Assembly: GCA_017745295.1 (NCBI GenBank)
Contig: JAGHZR010000007.1
Location: 62,001-126,000 of the forward strand
Origin: Novosphingobium sp.
GTDB lineage: Bacteria > Pseudomonadota > Alphaproteobacteria > Sphingomonadales > Sphingomonadaceae
Length of the DNA stretch: 64,000 nt
Direction of reading: 5' to 3'
The notes under the pieces are model-generated. The model had not been told where the DNA came from, made no database searches, and saw only the letters and a program-made list of their open reading frames with translations. Each line of letters begins with the position of its first letter. Within the stretch, counting starts at the first letter, position 1. Below, piece by piece: positions 33,513 to 40,951 of this stretch. Both the position numbers and the translations under genes were made by a program.

Positions 33513-33694
33513 GAGAATGACGCAAATCCGCCGTTCGGTAGTGATCCTGAATCGGATCGACGCAAATGGAGCGGTCAATGTCAACAAGAACGTTGCCGTA
33601 ACCCTTGGTACTGCATATATGCGCGGAACAGATGTTGGCGATTTGCCACATCAGGCTGACGTAAGTTGGCCGGGGTGTAATAGAAGGGTTCGAC

Positions 33695-34159
33695 ATGGCT
33701 GATGCTCGCATCGTCGCGAATCGCTTCCTTGAGCTCGCAAGAGAGCAGGGGCGGTCGCTGACCCCCATGCAGGTTCTAAAGCTCGTTTACATCGCTCACG
33801 GATGGATGCTCGGCCTGAATGATAGGCCGCTGATAAACCAGCCGGTCGAGGCGTGGCAGTACGGGCCCGTGGTGCGCGACGTCTATAACAGCGTGCGCCA
33901 GTTTGGACGCGATTACGTCACCAGTGATCTTCTGGCTCCTCCTGGGCAATTGGAGCCGCTGGAAGACAACATGGTCCAGCAGGTCTTCGACTTGTACGGG
34001 AAGATGGATGGTATTCAGCTTTCGAATATCACCCATATGCCGAACACACCTTGGGCCCAGATGTATCGTCACGGGTCCTTCGGTATTCGAATTCCTGATC
34101 CGATGATCGCTGAGCACTACAAAAGACTGTCGCGTGAACGATCCGGGGCCGCCGCCTGA
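33695..34159 (+). CDS. Panacea-domain (SocA/DUF4065) antitoxin
   Basis: 154 residues. The Panacea fold is recognisable from MQVLKLVYIAHGWMLGLNDR, PVEAWQYGPVVRDVYNSVR and the C-terminal PWAQMY. Panacea proteins (PanA, SocA, GepA) are antitoxins found beside very diverse toxins; some act as proteolytic adaptors. The downstream gene starts 26 bases inside this one, the usual arrangement for a co-produced toxin. The 180 bases upstream hold no gene and probably the promoter. Confidence 0.85.
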   Translation: MADARIVANRFLELAREQGRSLTPMQVLKLVYIAHGWMLGLNDRPLINQPVEAWQYGPVVRDVYNSVRQFGRDYVTSDLLAPPGQLEPLEDNMVQQVFDLYGKMDGIQLSNITHMPNTPWAQMYRHGSFGIRIPDPMIAEHYKRLSRERSGAAA

Positions 34160-34553
34160 AATAAGCGGCGAACCGCCGCCGAAGAAAATCCCCGGATTGC
34201 CCGCTACTGAGATTGCCGCAGCGGTCGAGGGGATTTCTCTTCAAAAGGCCATCGCCGAGGTGGATTCTCTCTCGCGCGGTGAGACACCCGAGCAGCTTCA
34301 ACGCGATGCTGAGCGTAAGGAGCACACCCGCAATCAGCGCTTCCGTGACCACTTCGAGCGCATTGCAATTTGCTCGCTCTGGGTAGCTGCACTCGCGATC
34401 GCCGCAGTGGGCGGGATATGGCTCTGGCACATGGCGATGCCGGAATCTGCGCGATGGCTGAAGAAAGACGATGTCTCGCACCTCCAAAGCATTATGACCG
34501 CAGGCCTATTGGTCGGTGTAATTGGTCAACACTTCAAGAAACGCATGAGCTGA
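34134..34553 (+). CDS. Small membrane protein, candidate toxin of the Panacea pair
   Basis: 139 residues from GTG 34134, overlapping the antitoxin gene. Residues 1-75 are Pro/Glu/Lys-rich and soluble; then a membrane helix (AICSLWVAALAIAAVGGIWL) and a second hydrophobic stretch (IMTAGLLVGVIGQHF) before a basic tail. Membrane-active toxins are one of the known partner classes for Panacea antitoxins. Toxicity here is inferred from topology and gene overlap, not from a known motif. Confidence 0.65.
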   Translation: MNDPGPPPEISGEPPPKKIPGLPATEIAAAVEGISLQKAIAEVDSLSRGETPEQLQRDAERKEHTRNQRFRDHFERIAICSLWVAALAIAAVGGIWLWHMAMPESARWLKKDDVSHLQSIMTAGLLVGVIGQHFKKRMS

Positions 34554-34627
34554 AGTTAAACCTAAGTTAGAGGTTGAGTGAAATCCACCCCGGTGCCAAA
34601 TGGCTGACCTATTCGGGGGGATTTATC

Positions 34628-35473
34628 ATGATCTTAAAAGCTATCCGTAGGTGTTTTTTGGCTGTGGTAACCTACCTCTATCGGAGGTGGGAGCGGCTCC
34701 TGTTTGCTTTCGCAGGAGTGGGGCTTCTTGGTCTGGCCTTGAACCTTCTTTATCACGAAAAGTTAGCGCAGGGCTCTGCCTTATTTGGGATGGGCTTTTT
34801 TAGCATTTTCTATTCCAACATTTCGCGCTTCAAGCGCTTCAAAGGGTTGGGTTTCGAAGCTGAGCTTTGGGAAGATAAGCAGAAAGAGGCTGCAAATCTA
34901 ATTGAGCGCATGAAGGGTATTGTCACGACGTACACCCGAGAAATCCTAATGGCGAGCTTGAGGCAAGGGCGTTGGGATTCTGCGAATGGATGGAAAGAGC
35001 AGTGGGCACTTTTCGATGAATTGACCGGACAGCACAATAAACTTGGACAGAATATCGACTTTTCGGAGGTTAAAAAGGAGATAGATACCTATTTCGTATT
35101 TGATATTTGTTATCGCCTTCACGACATGGTGTCACAGCCTGTTCGAAAAGTCGTGGACGGCATTCAAAATGATATTACCGTGAAATACGGCAATCCTATC
35201 ACCGATTCTAAAGGTTACGCGGCAGAGCTTGCGAAACTTAATGGCTTCCCCCCTCGGCTCGATGGCTTAAGCCTGAATGATGCTCGTAACGGCAACCTGG
35301 CTCAGAAAATATTGGATTTTGCTGAGAACCGTCGCACCAATCTTAAAGCGATTTACGGCGTAGAGCCTATTTTTGACCAAATCTCTTTGGATCGCTTGAA
35401 GACGATGTCGGGCCTAATTCGAAACGGCCCAATCAAGGTGTCACCGGAACTGATACAGTGGGCTGAACAGTAA
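34628..35473 (+). CDS. AT-rich two-helix membrane protein of unknown function
   Basis: 281 residues from ATG 34628, preceded by CGGGGGGA; a TTG at 34574 would add 18 residues without a ribosome site. Two membrane helices near the N-terminus (LLFAFAGVGLLGLALNLLYH and ALFGMGFFSIFYSNI), then about 210 cytoplasmic residues, mostly helical, with no known motif. Codon use is clearly more AT-rich than the neighbours, a sign of recent acquisition. It follows the Panacea pair by 74 bases on the same strand and could be a third component or a separate exclusion protein. Confidence 0.65.
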   Translation: MILKAIRRCFLAVVTYLYRRWERLLFAFAGVGLLGLALNLLYHEKLAQGSALFGMGFFSIFYSNISRFKRFKGLGFEAELWEDKQKEAANLIERMKGIVTTYTREILMASLRQGRWDSANGWKEQWALFDELTGQHNKLGQNIDFSEVKKEIDTYFVFDICYRLHDMVSQPVRKVVDGIQNDITVKYGNPITDSKGYAAELAKLNGFPPRLDGLSLNDARNGNLAQKILDFAENRRTNLKAIYGVEPIFDQISLDRLKTMSGLIRNGPIKVSPELIQWAEQ

Positions 35474-35545
35474 TGGGTGATGGCACCTGAAGCGGCTGTG
35501 GGTATTCATTATCTTGATGGCCCGGCCCAAATATTATTAGCTGAC

Positions 35546-35590
35546 GGCCAAAACGCAAAGAGGCCGCCCCCCGCAAAAGGGGCGACCTCT
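35546..35590 (-). terminator. Hairpin terminator (minus strand)
   Basis: AGAGG-x-CGCCCC (35559-35570) pairs with GGGGCG-x-CCTCT (35579-35590), one internal mismatch, followed on the minus strand by TTTGCGTTTT. It may stop residual minus-strand transcription before the converging membrane-protein gene. Confidence 0.6.
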
Positions 35591-35727
35591 AACTCGGTGG
35601 AACCGGGGGTGGTACTCCGCCGAAGTACGGGATTAACAGACGGATAGGCTGCTTGTTCCCGATACAAATGGGGATGCGTAACTCGTACAGTCCGCGTGGA
35701 GTGCAGCGCGGGTTGAATGGCCGGCCC

Positions 35728-35762
35728 AAAAAGAAAAAGGCGCTGGGTCTTCCCAGCGCCTT
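35728..35762 (-). terminator. Rho-independent terminator of the small HTH gene
   Basis: An 11-bp perfect stem (AAGGCGCTGGG, 35737-35747, with 35752-35762), loop TCTT, followed on the minus strand by TTTCTTTTT. It lies five bases after the stop of the HTH gene. Confidence 0.88.
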
Positions 35763-35767
35763 CTCGA

Positions 35768-35971
35768 TCAATGCTGCGTCGGAACCGGGAAGGGGCCTTT
35801 CGCGGCGCGCACCGCGAGGTGCTTTTTACCTCGCATGATTTCAGATACGCGCCCCTGATTGACGCCGCAAAGAGCAGCAGCCTGGTGCTGAGCAATGGGG
35901 TACGTGGCCATCAAGAATTTGATGTGCGCAGCCATCTCGGCGGTGACGGGGGGAGAAGAGTTCAGTTTCAT
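35768..35971 (-). CDS. Small helix-turn-helix DNA-binding protein
   Basis: 67 residues from ATG 35971 (MKLNSSPPVTAEMAAHIKFL). The HTH reads QHQAAALCGVNQGRVSEIMR with a trailing GKK, the usual form in small phage and mobile-element regulators that assist promoter choice. A strong terminator follows directly, so it is monocistronic. Its target could be the dyads in the adjacent non-coding region or the lysis/cargo promoters (inference). Confidence 0.75.
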   Translation of the reverse strand: MKLNSSPPVTAEMAAHIKFLMATYPIAQHQAAALCGVNQGRVSEIMRGKKHLAVRAAKGPFPVPTQH

Positions 35972-36022
35972 TCGCTTGGCCTTTCTGAGGCAAATGCGAT
36001 GAAACCGGGTTGACTTCGGCCA

Positions 36023-36125
36023 CCCCGAATGCAAAATTCGGGGTCTTCATAAGACCTAATTCAGCCGCGGTTCCATCGCGGTTTCCAGACCCGGGAGCGT
36101 TGGCGCGCTCTCGGGTCTTTCTCGT
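36023..36125 (+). ncRNA. Candidate structured small RNA ending in a terminator
   Basis: Three hairpins follow in series on the plus strand: CCCCGAAT/ATTCGGGG (36023-36043), CCGCG/CGCGG (36065-36081), and a 13-bp stem AGACCCGGGAGCG/CGCTCTCGGGTCT (36087-36118, one mismatch) followed by TTTCTCGTT. No protein frame ends here, so the terminator serves an untranslated transcript or isolates the lysis genes. Evidence is structural only. Confidence 0.35.
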
Positions 36126-36270
36126 TATGCCCTTGAGATTTCTGAATCGCAAGGACGATTTGCCCTAGGAAGCGTTTTAAGCGCGATTTATCCCCGAGTG
36201 GGCTCCTGACCTACAACTTTGGTTAAAACGCTCTCAGGGCGGCGCTGGCTGCCAAATCGTGCCCATTCAT

Positions 36271-36380
36271 TCCCAACCGTTCCCATGCGTTCCCATCCGG
36301 TCTCATCCGGTCTCATCCGGTCTCATCCGGTCTCATCCGGTCTCATCCGGCCCCACTCGGTCCTATCCGGTCCCATCCGG
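36271..36380. repeat. 10-bp tandem repeat array
   Basis: Eleven consecutive 10-base units of the form TCYCATCCGG, with five identical copies of TCTCATCCGG at 36301-36350 and variants on both sides (TCCCATCCGG, CCCCACTCGG, TCCTATCCGG). It lies in non-coding DNA just downstream of the minus-strand lysis genes. A period of one DNA turn puts each copy on the same face. There are no spacers, so it is not a CRISPR array. Confidence 0.9.
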
Positions 36381-36463
36381 TCCCGATTTTTGCTCAAAGT
36401 CTGTTTCCGATCTGGGCCGCGCGAACGAGATCCTCCCCAGCGGGTCTCGCGTCCGGCCCGCAG

Positions 36464-36751
36464 CTACCGGATCGATGTCGCGGAGCTACCGCGCGCCGCG
36501 GCATCGTGTTCCCGGATCGCGTCCACCTTCGCGGCGCACTTCTCGAACCCCTCTTTGTAAATGCCCCGGCTCGTGACGATGTCCGCCGTGGTCTCCAGCG
36601 GCACGTCTGTGACGGTGCAGCGCGCCATCAGCCCGGCCGGGATGCCCTGATAGGCGGGCGGGGGCGGTGCGGAGGCGACGTCACTTCTTTTCGAGCAGGC
36701 GGCGCAGGTCAGCAGGGATAGGGCGAGACAGATATTCCTTAACTTCGGCAT
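36464..36751 (-). CDS. Outer spanin, Rz1-like lipoprotein
   Basis: 95 residues with a lipoprotein signal (LRNICLALSLLTCAACSK; lipidated Cys 16 or 19) and a Pro-rich stretch (ASAPPPPAYQG) as in Rz1 proteins. It starts inside the end of the i-spanin gene, in another frame, overlapping by 71 bases; overlapping Rz/Rz1 genes are the rule in phages. With Rz it joins inner and outer membranes in the last step of lysis. It is longer than most Rz1 proteins. Confidence 0.75.
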   Translation of the reverse strand: MPKLRNICLALSLLTCAACSKRSDVASAPPPPAYQGIPAGLMARCTVTDVPLETTADIVTSRGIYKEGFEKCAAKVDAIREHDAAARGSSATSIR

Positions 36752-37070
36752 TGGTGGCCTCCAATTGTTTGAGCTGCGCCGCGGTGGCTGTGTTCTGCTG
36801 CTCGATCAGGGCGAGCTTGTCCTCCAGCAGCAGGACGTTCTTGTGTTCGAGGGCTCGCAGGCGGTCCTGTTCGGCGGCGTGAGAGGCCCACCCCTTGTTC
36901 GCGGTGACCAGATCGGAGTTCCGCTTGTCCAGCGTGGCGATCTGGTCGTTCTGGCGCTGGATATGCAGGTATCCCGCAATGGTCGCGCCGATGCCGCAGA
37001 CGGCGAGCACGCCAACCATCGCGAACAGTTCGGACTTCCACGGCGAAAGCAGGTTGATAAGCCACTTCAT
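36681..37070 (-). CDS. Inner spanin, Rz-like
   Basis: 129 residues: one N-terminal membrane helix (LFAMVGVLAVCGIGATIAGY), then a long periplasmic coiled coil (QNDQIATLDKRNSDLVTANK to about residue 110) and an Rz-type end PIPADLRRLLEKK. It overlaps the holin gene by four bases and the Rz1-like gene by 71. Order holin, Rz, Rz1 is standard for the lysis cassette. Confidence 0.82.
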   Translation of the reverse strand: MKWLINLLSPWKSELFAMVGVLAVCGIGATIAGYLHIQRQNDQIATLDKRNSDLVTANKGWASHAAEQDRLRALEHKNVLLLEDKLALIEQQNTATAAQLKQLEATNAEVKEYLSRPIPADLRRLLEKK

Positions 37071-37426
37071 GGCCTTTCCTCCTCTTGAGCCTTGGCGACG
37101 CGTTTATCGGTATTGGCGCGCAGCTTGATCCCAAGGCGTTCGTAGACGATGCGTTCGAGCAGGCGGATCGAGACGTTCGCCCCGAGCCACCCGAAAACGC
37201 CGACGATGAATCCTGTCCACAGAGGGTCGATCTCCATGGCCCGGCAAAGGAGCATGACGAGGAAGCCAACGAGACCTGATGCCGCGATCTCCGTGAGCGC
37301 TCGCCACCCGTTCAGCTTGTTGCCCTTGTCGTTCTCACGCATCACGTAGCCGAGGCCGCCCGCAAAAGCGGACAGCAGGGCATACCCGAATGACGTGAGC
37401 CAGTCGGATAGCGAGAAGTGTTCCAT
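37067..37426 (-). CDS. Phage holin
   Basis: 119 residues with three hydrophobic segments (SFGYALLSAFAGGLGYVM, ASGLVGFLVMLLC, GFIVGVFGWLGANV) and a charged C-terminus with ERIVYERLGIKL. Size, topology and place between endolysin and spanins identify a holin, which opens the inner membrane for lysis. The subfamily is not certain. Confidence 0.8.
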   Translation of the reverse strand: MEHFSLSDWLTSFGYALLSAFAGGLGYVMRENDKGNKLNGWRALTEIAASGLVGFLVMLLCRAMEIDPLWTGFIVGVFGWLGANVSIRLLERIVYERLGIKLRANTDKRVAKAQEEERP

Positions 37427-37441
37427 GCGCCCCCAATCTCC

Positions 37442-38011
37442 TTATCGCGCCCATGCGCCGGTTTTGCCGTGCAGCCAGGTCAGGAACTGGCCCACGGTCT
37501 TGCCCTTCAGAATGGAAGGATTTGCCTTGGTTGCTGCCTCGCCCGCGATCTCATCGGCGCGTGCGTCCACGTCTGCGGCGATGACTTTGGCCGCGGTGCC
37601 GGCACCGAAGAAGTGGGCCGCGTAGAGCGAAGCCTTGTTGATCGGGATGCCCTTGCCTCGCAGGGCAGTGGCATTCTTCTCGGTGAAGGTTTTCGCGCGC
37701 GCGAGCTGCTCGGCGACCGGTGGCTTCAGCCCGCCGAAGGCAAGGTCCATGTTTGGCCCCCAATTGCCACCTTCGCCAATCCAGGTCGCCCGAACGAACT
37801 GGTAAAGGCCGGAGGCGGACGAGGTATTCGCCTTGACGTAAGGCCGATCGTTGCTCTCGATTTTGGAGAGCATCGGCCAGTAATCGTCGGGGATATCGGT
37901 CGCAGGCGCCTCGATGTTCAGGGCCTTGGCAATGGCGGCCAAGGTTTTGGGGCCGAGCACGCCATCAGCGGGCACACCGACGTGCGCCTGGATCTTCTTC
38001 AGGTCGGTCAT
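37442..38011 (-). CDS. Endolysin with peptidoglycan-binding and transglycosylase/lysozyme-like domains
   Basis: 189 residues from ATG 38011. Residues 3-40 (LKKIQAHVGVPADGVLGPKT) form a peptidoglycan-binding domain. The catalytic domain begins SKIESNDRPYVKA with a Glu, followed by SSASGLYQFVRATW, as in lytic transglycosylase-fold phage enzymes. There is no signal peptide, so release depends on the holin encoded 15 bases downstream. It cleaves the glycan chain. Confidence 0.82.
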   Translation of the reverse strand: MTDLKKIQAHVGVPADGVLGPKTLAAIAKALNIEAPATDIPDDYWPMLSKIESNDRPYVKANTSSASGLYQFVRATWIGEGGNWGPNMDLAFGGLKPPVAEQLARAKTFTEKNATALRGKGIPINKASLYAAHFFGAGTAAKVIAADVDARADEIAGEAATKANPSILKGKTVGQFLTWLHGKTGAWAR

Positions 38012-38099
38012 GGACTTCTCTTTCGTTGTGAGAGGGGCACAGGGCGACGGCACGATTCCCTGCTAGGAACCGCGTGTTTTCAGAAACAAAGGTGATTCG

Positions 38100-38402
38100 A
38101 TGTCCGAAGAGAGGCTTGAAGCGATCGCTCAGCTGGTCGTGCATTTAGCGGCGCAGCAGTCTGTGCTGCACGACGCGATGGCCAGCTTGTTTGCCGAGGT
38201 CGCGAACCTATCGCCTGAGGCTGGCAAGAAGCTTGAGGAAATGATCAGCAGCGAGGAAGGTGCGGCTTTCGCAGCTTTTGAAGACGCTGACTTAACCATC
38301 GCCGCCATGCCGGGATTTCAGAAAAACAAGGAGCATTATCGCGAAACGTTGTTCGCGCAGGCCCGCGGTGCGCTGGTGCGGATACGCTCTCGATCAAGCT
38401 GA
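38100..38402 (+). CDS. Small prophage protein on the strand opposite to the late operon
   Basis: 100 residues from ATG 38100 (preceded by AAAGGTG). A helical, acidic protein (ERLEAIAQLVVHLAAQQSVL, SPEAGKKLEEMISSEEG) without known family. It is the only plus-strand gene in the late block, lying between tail fibre and endolysin, so it probably has its own promoter and is expressed in the lysogen, as morons are. It conflicts with the minus-strand frame at 38245. Confidence 0.55.
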   Translation: MSEERLEAIAQLVVHLAAQQSVLHDAMASLFAEVANLSPEAGKKLEEMISSEEGAAFAAFEDADLTIAAMPGFQKNKEHYRETLFAQARGALVRIRSRSS

Positions 38403-38457
38403 CAAGGCGAGCATCGGCTTCGCGCCGCACCTGAAGCTCTTCTTCCGATATTTTCAT
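38245..38457 (-). CDS. Possible small late protein after the tail fibre
   Basis: 70 residues, starting MKISEEELQVRREADARLV 21 bases after the tail-fibre stop, with a weak GAGG site. The first 25 residues look coding, but the rest overlaps the plus-strand gene and resembles a shadow. It may be a decayed gene. Confidence 0.28.
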   Translation of the reverse strand: MKISEEELQVRREADARLVSLIESVSAPAHRGPARTTFRDNAPCFSEIPAWRRWLSQRLQKLRKPHLPRC

Positions 38458-38478
38458 CTGAGATCCTCGTTCGGGGAG

Positions 38479-40422
38479 TTAGTTGCTGCTCGACGCAACG
38501 AGCGCGGCGATCTGGTCCTGCATCATGGCGACAGAGTTTTCCAAGGTGGCAATAGCCGCATCCTTCCGCGCCAGCTCGCGGCGCTGCCATGCGGCTTCCA
38601 TGGCCTGGCACTCGTCGTAGCGCAGGCCCCAGCGGCTTCCGGCGGGCAGCGTGACGCGGGTTTCGCCGGTATCTACCATGCCCATGACGGGGCGGTCCTC
38701 GGTGACCTCGCGGAACCTCATGTTGCCCTCGGCATCGAGGACGCCCGTCGCGATGCGATCAATCACCACCGTCTCGGTATCGACCTGACGCTCTTCGAAG
38801 ATCGGCTCGCGCTCTTCGTCCCACTCGTCGTAGCAGAGCAGCGCGTTCTTTGACCCGATCTTAGTTGCGTCGAGGCCATGTGCGATAAACGCGTCCCTTA
38901 CTTGCTGCGCGATCAAGCCTGTATGCCACCGCGCCCCATCTCCCTTTTCGGCAACCGCATCCTTGAACTTGTAGCGGACCCACTCCACAGCGCCCCAAGC
39001 ATCAAGCCATTCGTCGGGGATGGGGTCGGGCTTGGTTTTGGCCTCGGCGTCCGAGGTTACAACCGGTGCGGAGCCTAAAAATGACGTGCTGGCGCGATTT
39101 GACGCCGAGCCCAATGACCAGACGTTGTCGGTCGCGGGGAAGAACGCTCCGGTGTTACTTAGAACCCACGTATTGGTGTTGTTCGCACCCAGATACATGC
39201 TACCGCCACTGTTGTTAGGCCGTATATAGGAATTCGATCCGTCATGTTGGATAATCATTCCGGTATTGCCGCGCAGTCGGATAACACCGGTCAGCGAATT
39301 TAATTCGCCGTTTGATTCAATCACCACCCTATCACTGCCAGACGTTCGAAACGTATGACTCAGGGCATCACTATACTTGTTGGCATAGGCATTTGCAGCG
39401 GCATTCGTGCTGAGTTCTTGCACGCTAGATCCGGATAGCTCCCATCTCACTCGAGATACTTGAGCGGCGTCGAGCCGACCGACCACGTTCGACACTCCGA
39501 TACCGAAGTTCCCGTTGGCGAGAATACGAACTTTCTCTGACGCGCCTGGTGACAACGTGAGATAGTCGCTGGCATTCAAATCTAGACGGAAAGCGCGCGC
39601 ATAAACGCTGCCACTCTGGTTGACGCCAAGCGTCAGCAAGCGATTATCGCTACCTGAAAATGTCGTATTCGCCCGTGCCGCCGTAAGATGGAGGCCGAAC
39701 ATCTCGCCCCCATCCATGCTTGACGGCAGGGCGGGCAGCACAGATCTAAACCGGCCCACTGCAACCCCTGCGCCCAGCACATCTAGCGTTGCCTCAGCAG
39801 TGCCCGCTCCGATTTTCACACGCCCCTGATCGTCTATCAGAACGCGCTTGATGCCTCCGGTGGCGAATCCTAGTTTATCGTCTCCCTCGCGGAACAAGCC
39901 AGTATTGTCATCCCCCTCGAAGCCCACCGCAGGCGCCGCCGCCGCGCCGTCTCCCAGCAGCATGCGCTCGGGGGAGAAGCCGTTAACGTTGAAGTTCGCG
40001 ACAACCTGATTGTTGACCACGATGGTGAACGTGCCCGGCCCGGTCTGGGTGATGCCGGTGTTTTCGTCACCGGCGAAGCGGAAGCCGGGCGTGGCCACGC
40101 TGCCCGCCGGGAACACGCCCTGGCCGATGCCGTCGCGAACATCGGCGAAGGACTGGACGAGCGCCGCAGCAGCCTTCGCCAGCGCCATGAGATACCCCTG
40201 CGCGGGCATGATCGTGTAGGCCTGCCCGGCCGCCGACGGGCCGCGATAGGGTGTGCGCAGCTTCAGCGCGGTCGCCGATACGATCGAGGCGATCTCATAG
40301 GGGATGCCGTCCGGCCCGATGAACGCCTGCCCGGCATCGACGTTATCGACCCAGAGCGTGAGGGCGCCCGTCACATCGACGCTGTTGTTGACGACAGAAG
40401 CCGTCCCCGCGTTGTACCACAT
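38479..40422 (-). CDS. Tail fibre/spike with C-terminal S74 chaperone domain
   Basis: 647 residues. Middle repeats of the type GDDNTGLFREGDDKLGFATG are tail-fibre shaft motifs. The C-terminal intramolecular chaperone (peptidase S74) is seen from about residue 480, with the Ser-Lys dyad spacing in SDAEAK and RWHTGLIAQQV. It trimerises the fibre and is then cut off. The last 40 residues are a coiled coil (RKDAAIATLENSVAMMQDQ). It should bind the host surface. Base composition in 39150-39700 is more AT-rich than the rest, consistent with receptor-binding domain exchange. Confidence 0.85.
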   Translation of the reverse strand: MWYNAGTASVVNNSVDVTGALTLWVDNVDAGQAFIGPDGIPYEIASIVSATALKLRTPYRGPSAAGQAYTIMPAQGYLMALAKAAAALVQSFADVRDGIGQGVFPAGSVATPGFRFAGDENTGITQTGPGTFTIVVNNQVVANFNVNGFSPERMLLGDGAAAAPAVGFEGDDNTGLFREGDDKLGFATGGIKRVLIDDQGRVKIGAGTAEATLDVLGAGVAVGRFRSVLPALPSSMDGGEMFGLHLTAARANTTFSGSDNRLLTLGVNQSGSVYARAFRLDLNASDYLTLSPGASEKVRILANGNFGIGVSNVVGRLDAAQVSRVRWELSGSSVQELSTNAAANAYANKYSDALSHTFRTSGSDRVVIESNGELNSLTGVIRLRGNTGMIIQHDGSNSYIRPNNSGGSMYLGANNTNTWVLSNTGAFFPATDNVWSLGSASNRASTSFLGSAPVVTSDAEAKTKPDPIPDEWLDAWGAVEWVRYKFKDAVAEKGDGARWHTGLIAQQVRDAFIAHGLDATKIGSKNALLCYDEWDEEREPIFEERQVDTETVVIDRIATGVLDAEGNMRFREVTEDRPVMGMVDTGETRVTLPAGSRWGLRYDECQAMEAAWQRRELARKDAAIATLENSVAMMQDQIAALVASSSN

Positions 40423-40483
40423 GGCCGCGAAGTCTCCTTTGGGAGCGAGTTATGGAAGGATGGAAGGGGGCGGATTACCGCCG

Positions 40484-40951
40484 TCAGCGGTCCATTCGGA
40501 AAGCGACGGCGGCCTCGGCAAGGGCCGGATCAATCTCTATGCCCTGCGCGTGATAGGCCTCGACATCGCGCCGGGCCTTGTCGGCATGGACCGGCACGAG
40601 ATCTGCTGAAGCATCGCGCAGCGCGAACACCAGCTCGGGCCGGGCGACCAGACATGTGATCTCCAGGCCGTTGATCTCGACAGCCATCAAGTCGGCATAT
40701 TCGGCGACAGTCGGGATCAGATGACCGCGCAGCGAGATGTCGAAGGCGAGACCGAACCGGTTGGTCACGAACAGACGCTCAAGAGACGGAGCAACCGCCT
40801 CGTATCGATAATACGCGAGCAGGGCATCGACGGCTTCCGGGGTGCCGACGAAATCGACATCTCGATAGAGGCCACCGCGCCAGTCAGGCAGCGCGCCATG
40901 CACCATGGCGGCAAACGATCCGATGATCAGCAAGTCAGTGGTTGGTGACAT
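40484..40951 (-). CDS. Nucleotidyltransferase-fold-like protein inside the tail module
   Basis: 155 residues. The start LLIIGSFAAMVHGALPDW followed by YRDVDFVGTPEAV looks like the NTase fold core, a Gly-Ser helix followed by an acidic D-x-D on a strand, as in MNT/AbiEii-type enzymes. A third acidic residue could be in AFDISLRG. It overlaps the upstream virion gene by 17 bases, so it is expressed late. An NTase among tail genes is unexpected; it could modify host RNA/tRNA or be a delivered effector. The motif evidence is moderate. Confidence 0.5.
   Translation of the reverse strand: MSPTTDLLIIGSFAAMVHGALPDWRGGLYRDVDFVGTPEAVDALLAYYRYEAVAPSLERLFVTNRFGLAFDISLRGHLIPTVAEYADLMAVEINGLEITCLVARPELVFALRDASADLVPVHADKARRDVEAYHAQGIEIDPALAEAAVAFRMDR

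Noticed and set aside
35589..35771. 60-residue minus-strand frame after the HTH gene
   Set aside because: It needs a TTG start and runs straight through a strong terminator; the peptide shows no family features.
35509..35895. 128-residue minus-strand frame
   Set aside because: Reads through two terminator hairpins and overlaps the HTH gene in another frame; composition looks random.
36271..36380. CRISPR-like array
   Set aside because: Units are contiguous 10-mers with no spacers and no cas genes nearby; it is a plain tandem repeat.
36219..36576. Two plus-strand frames translating the tandem repeat (SHPVSSGLIR-type peptide)
   Set aside because: They arise from the repeat itself; they have no ribosome site and lie opposite the spanin gene end.
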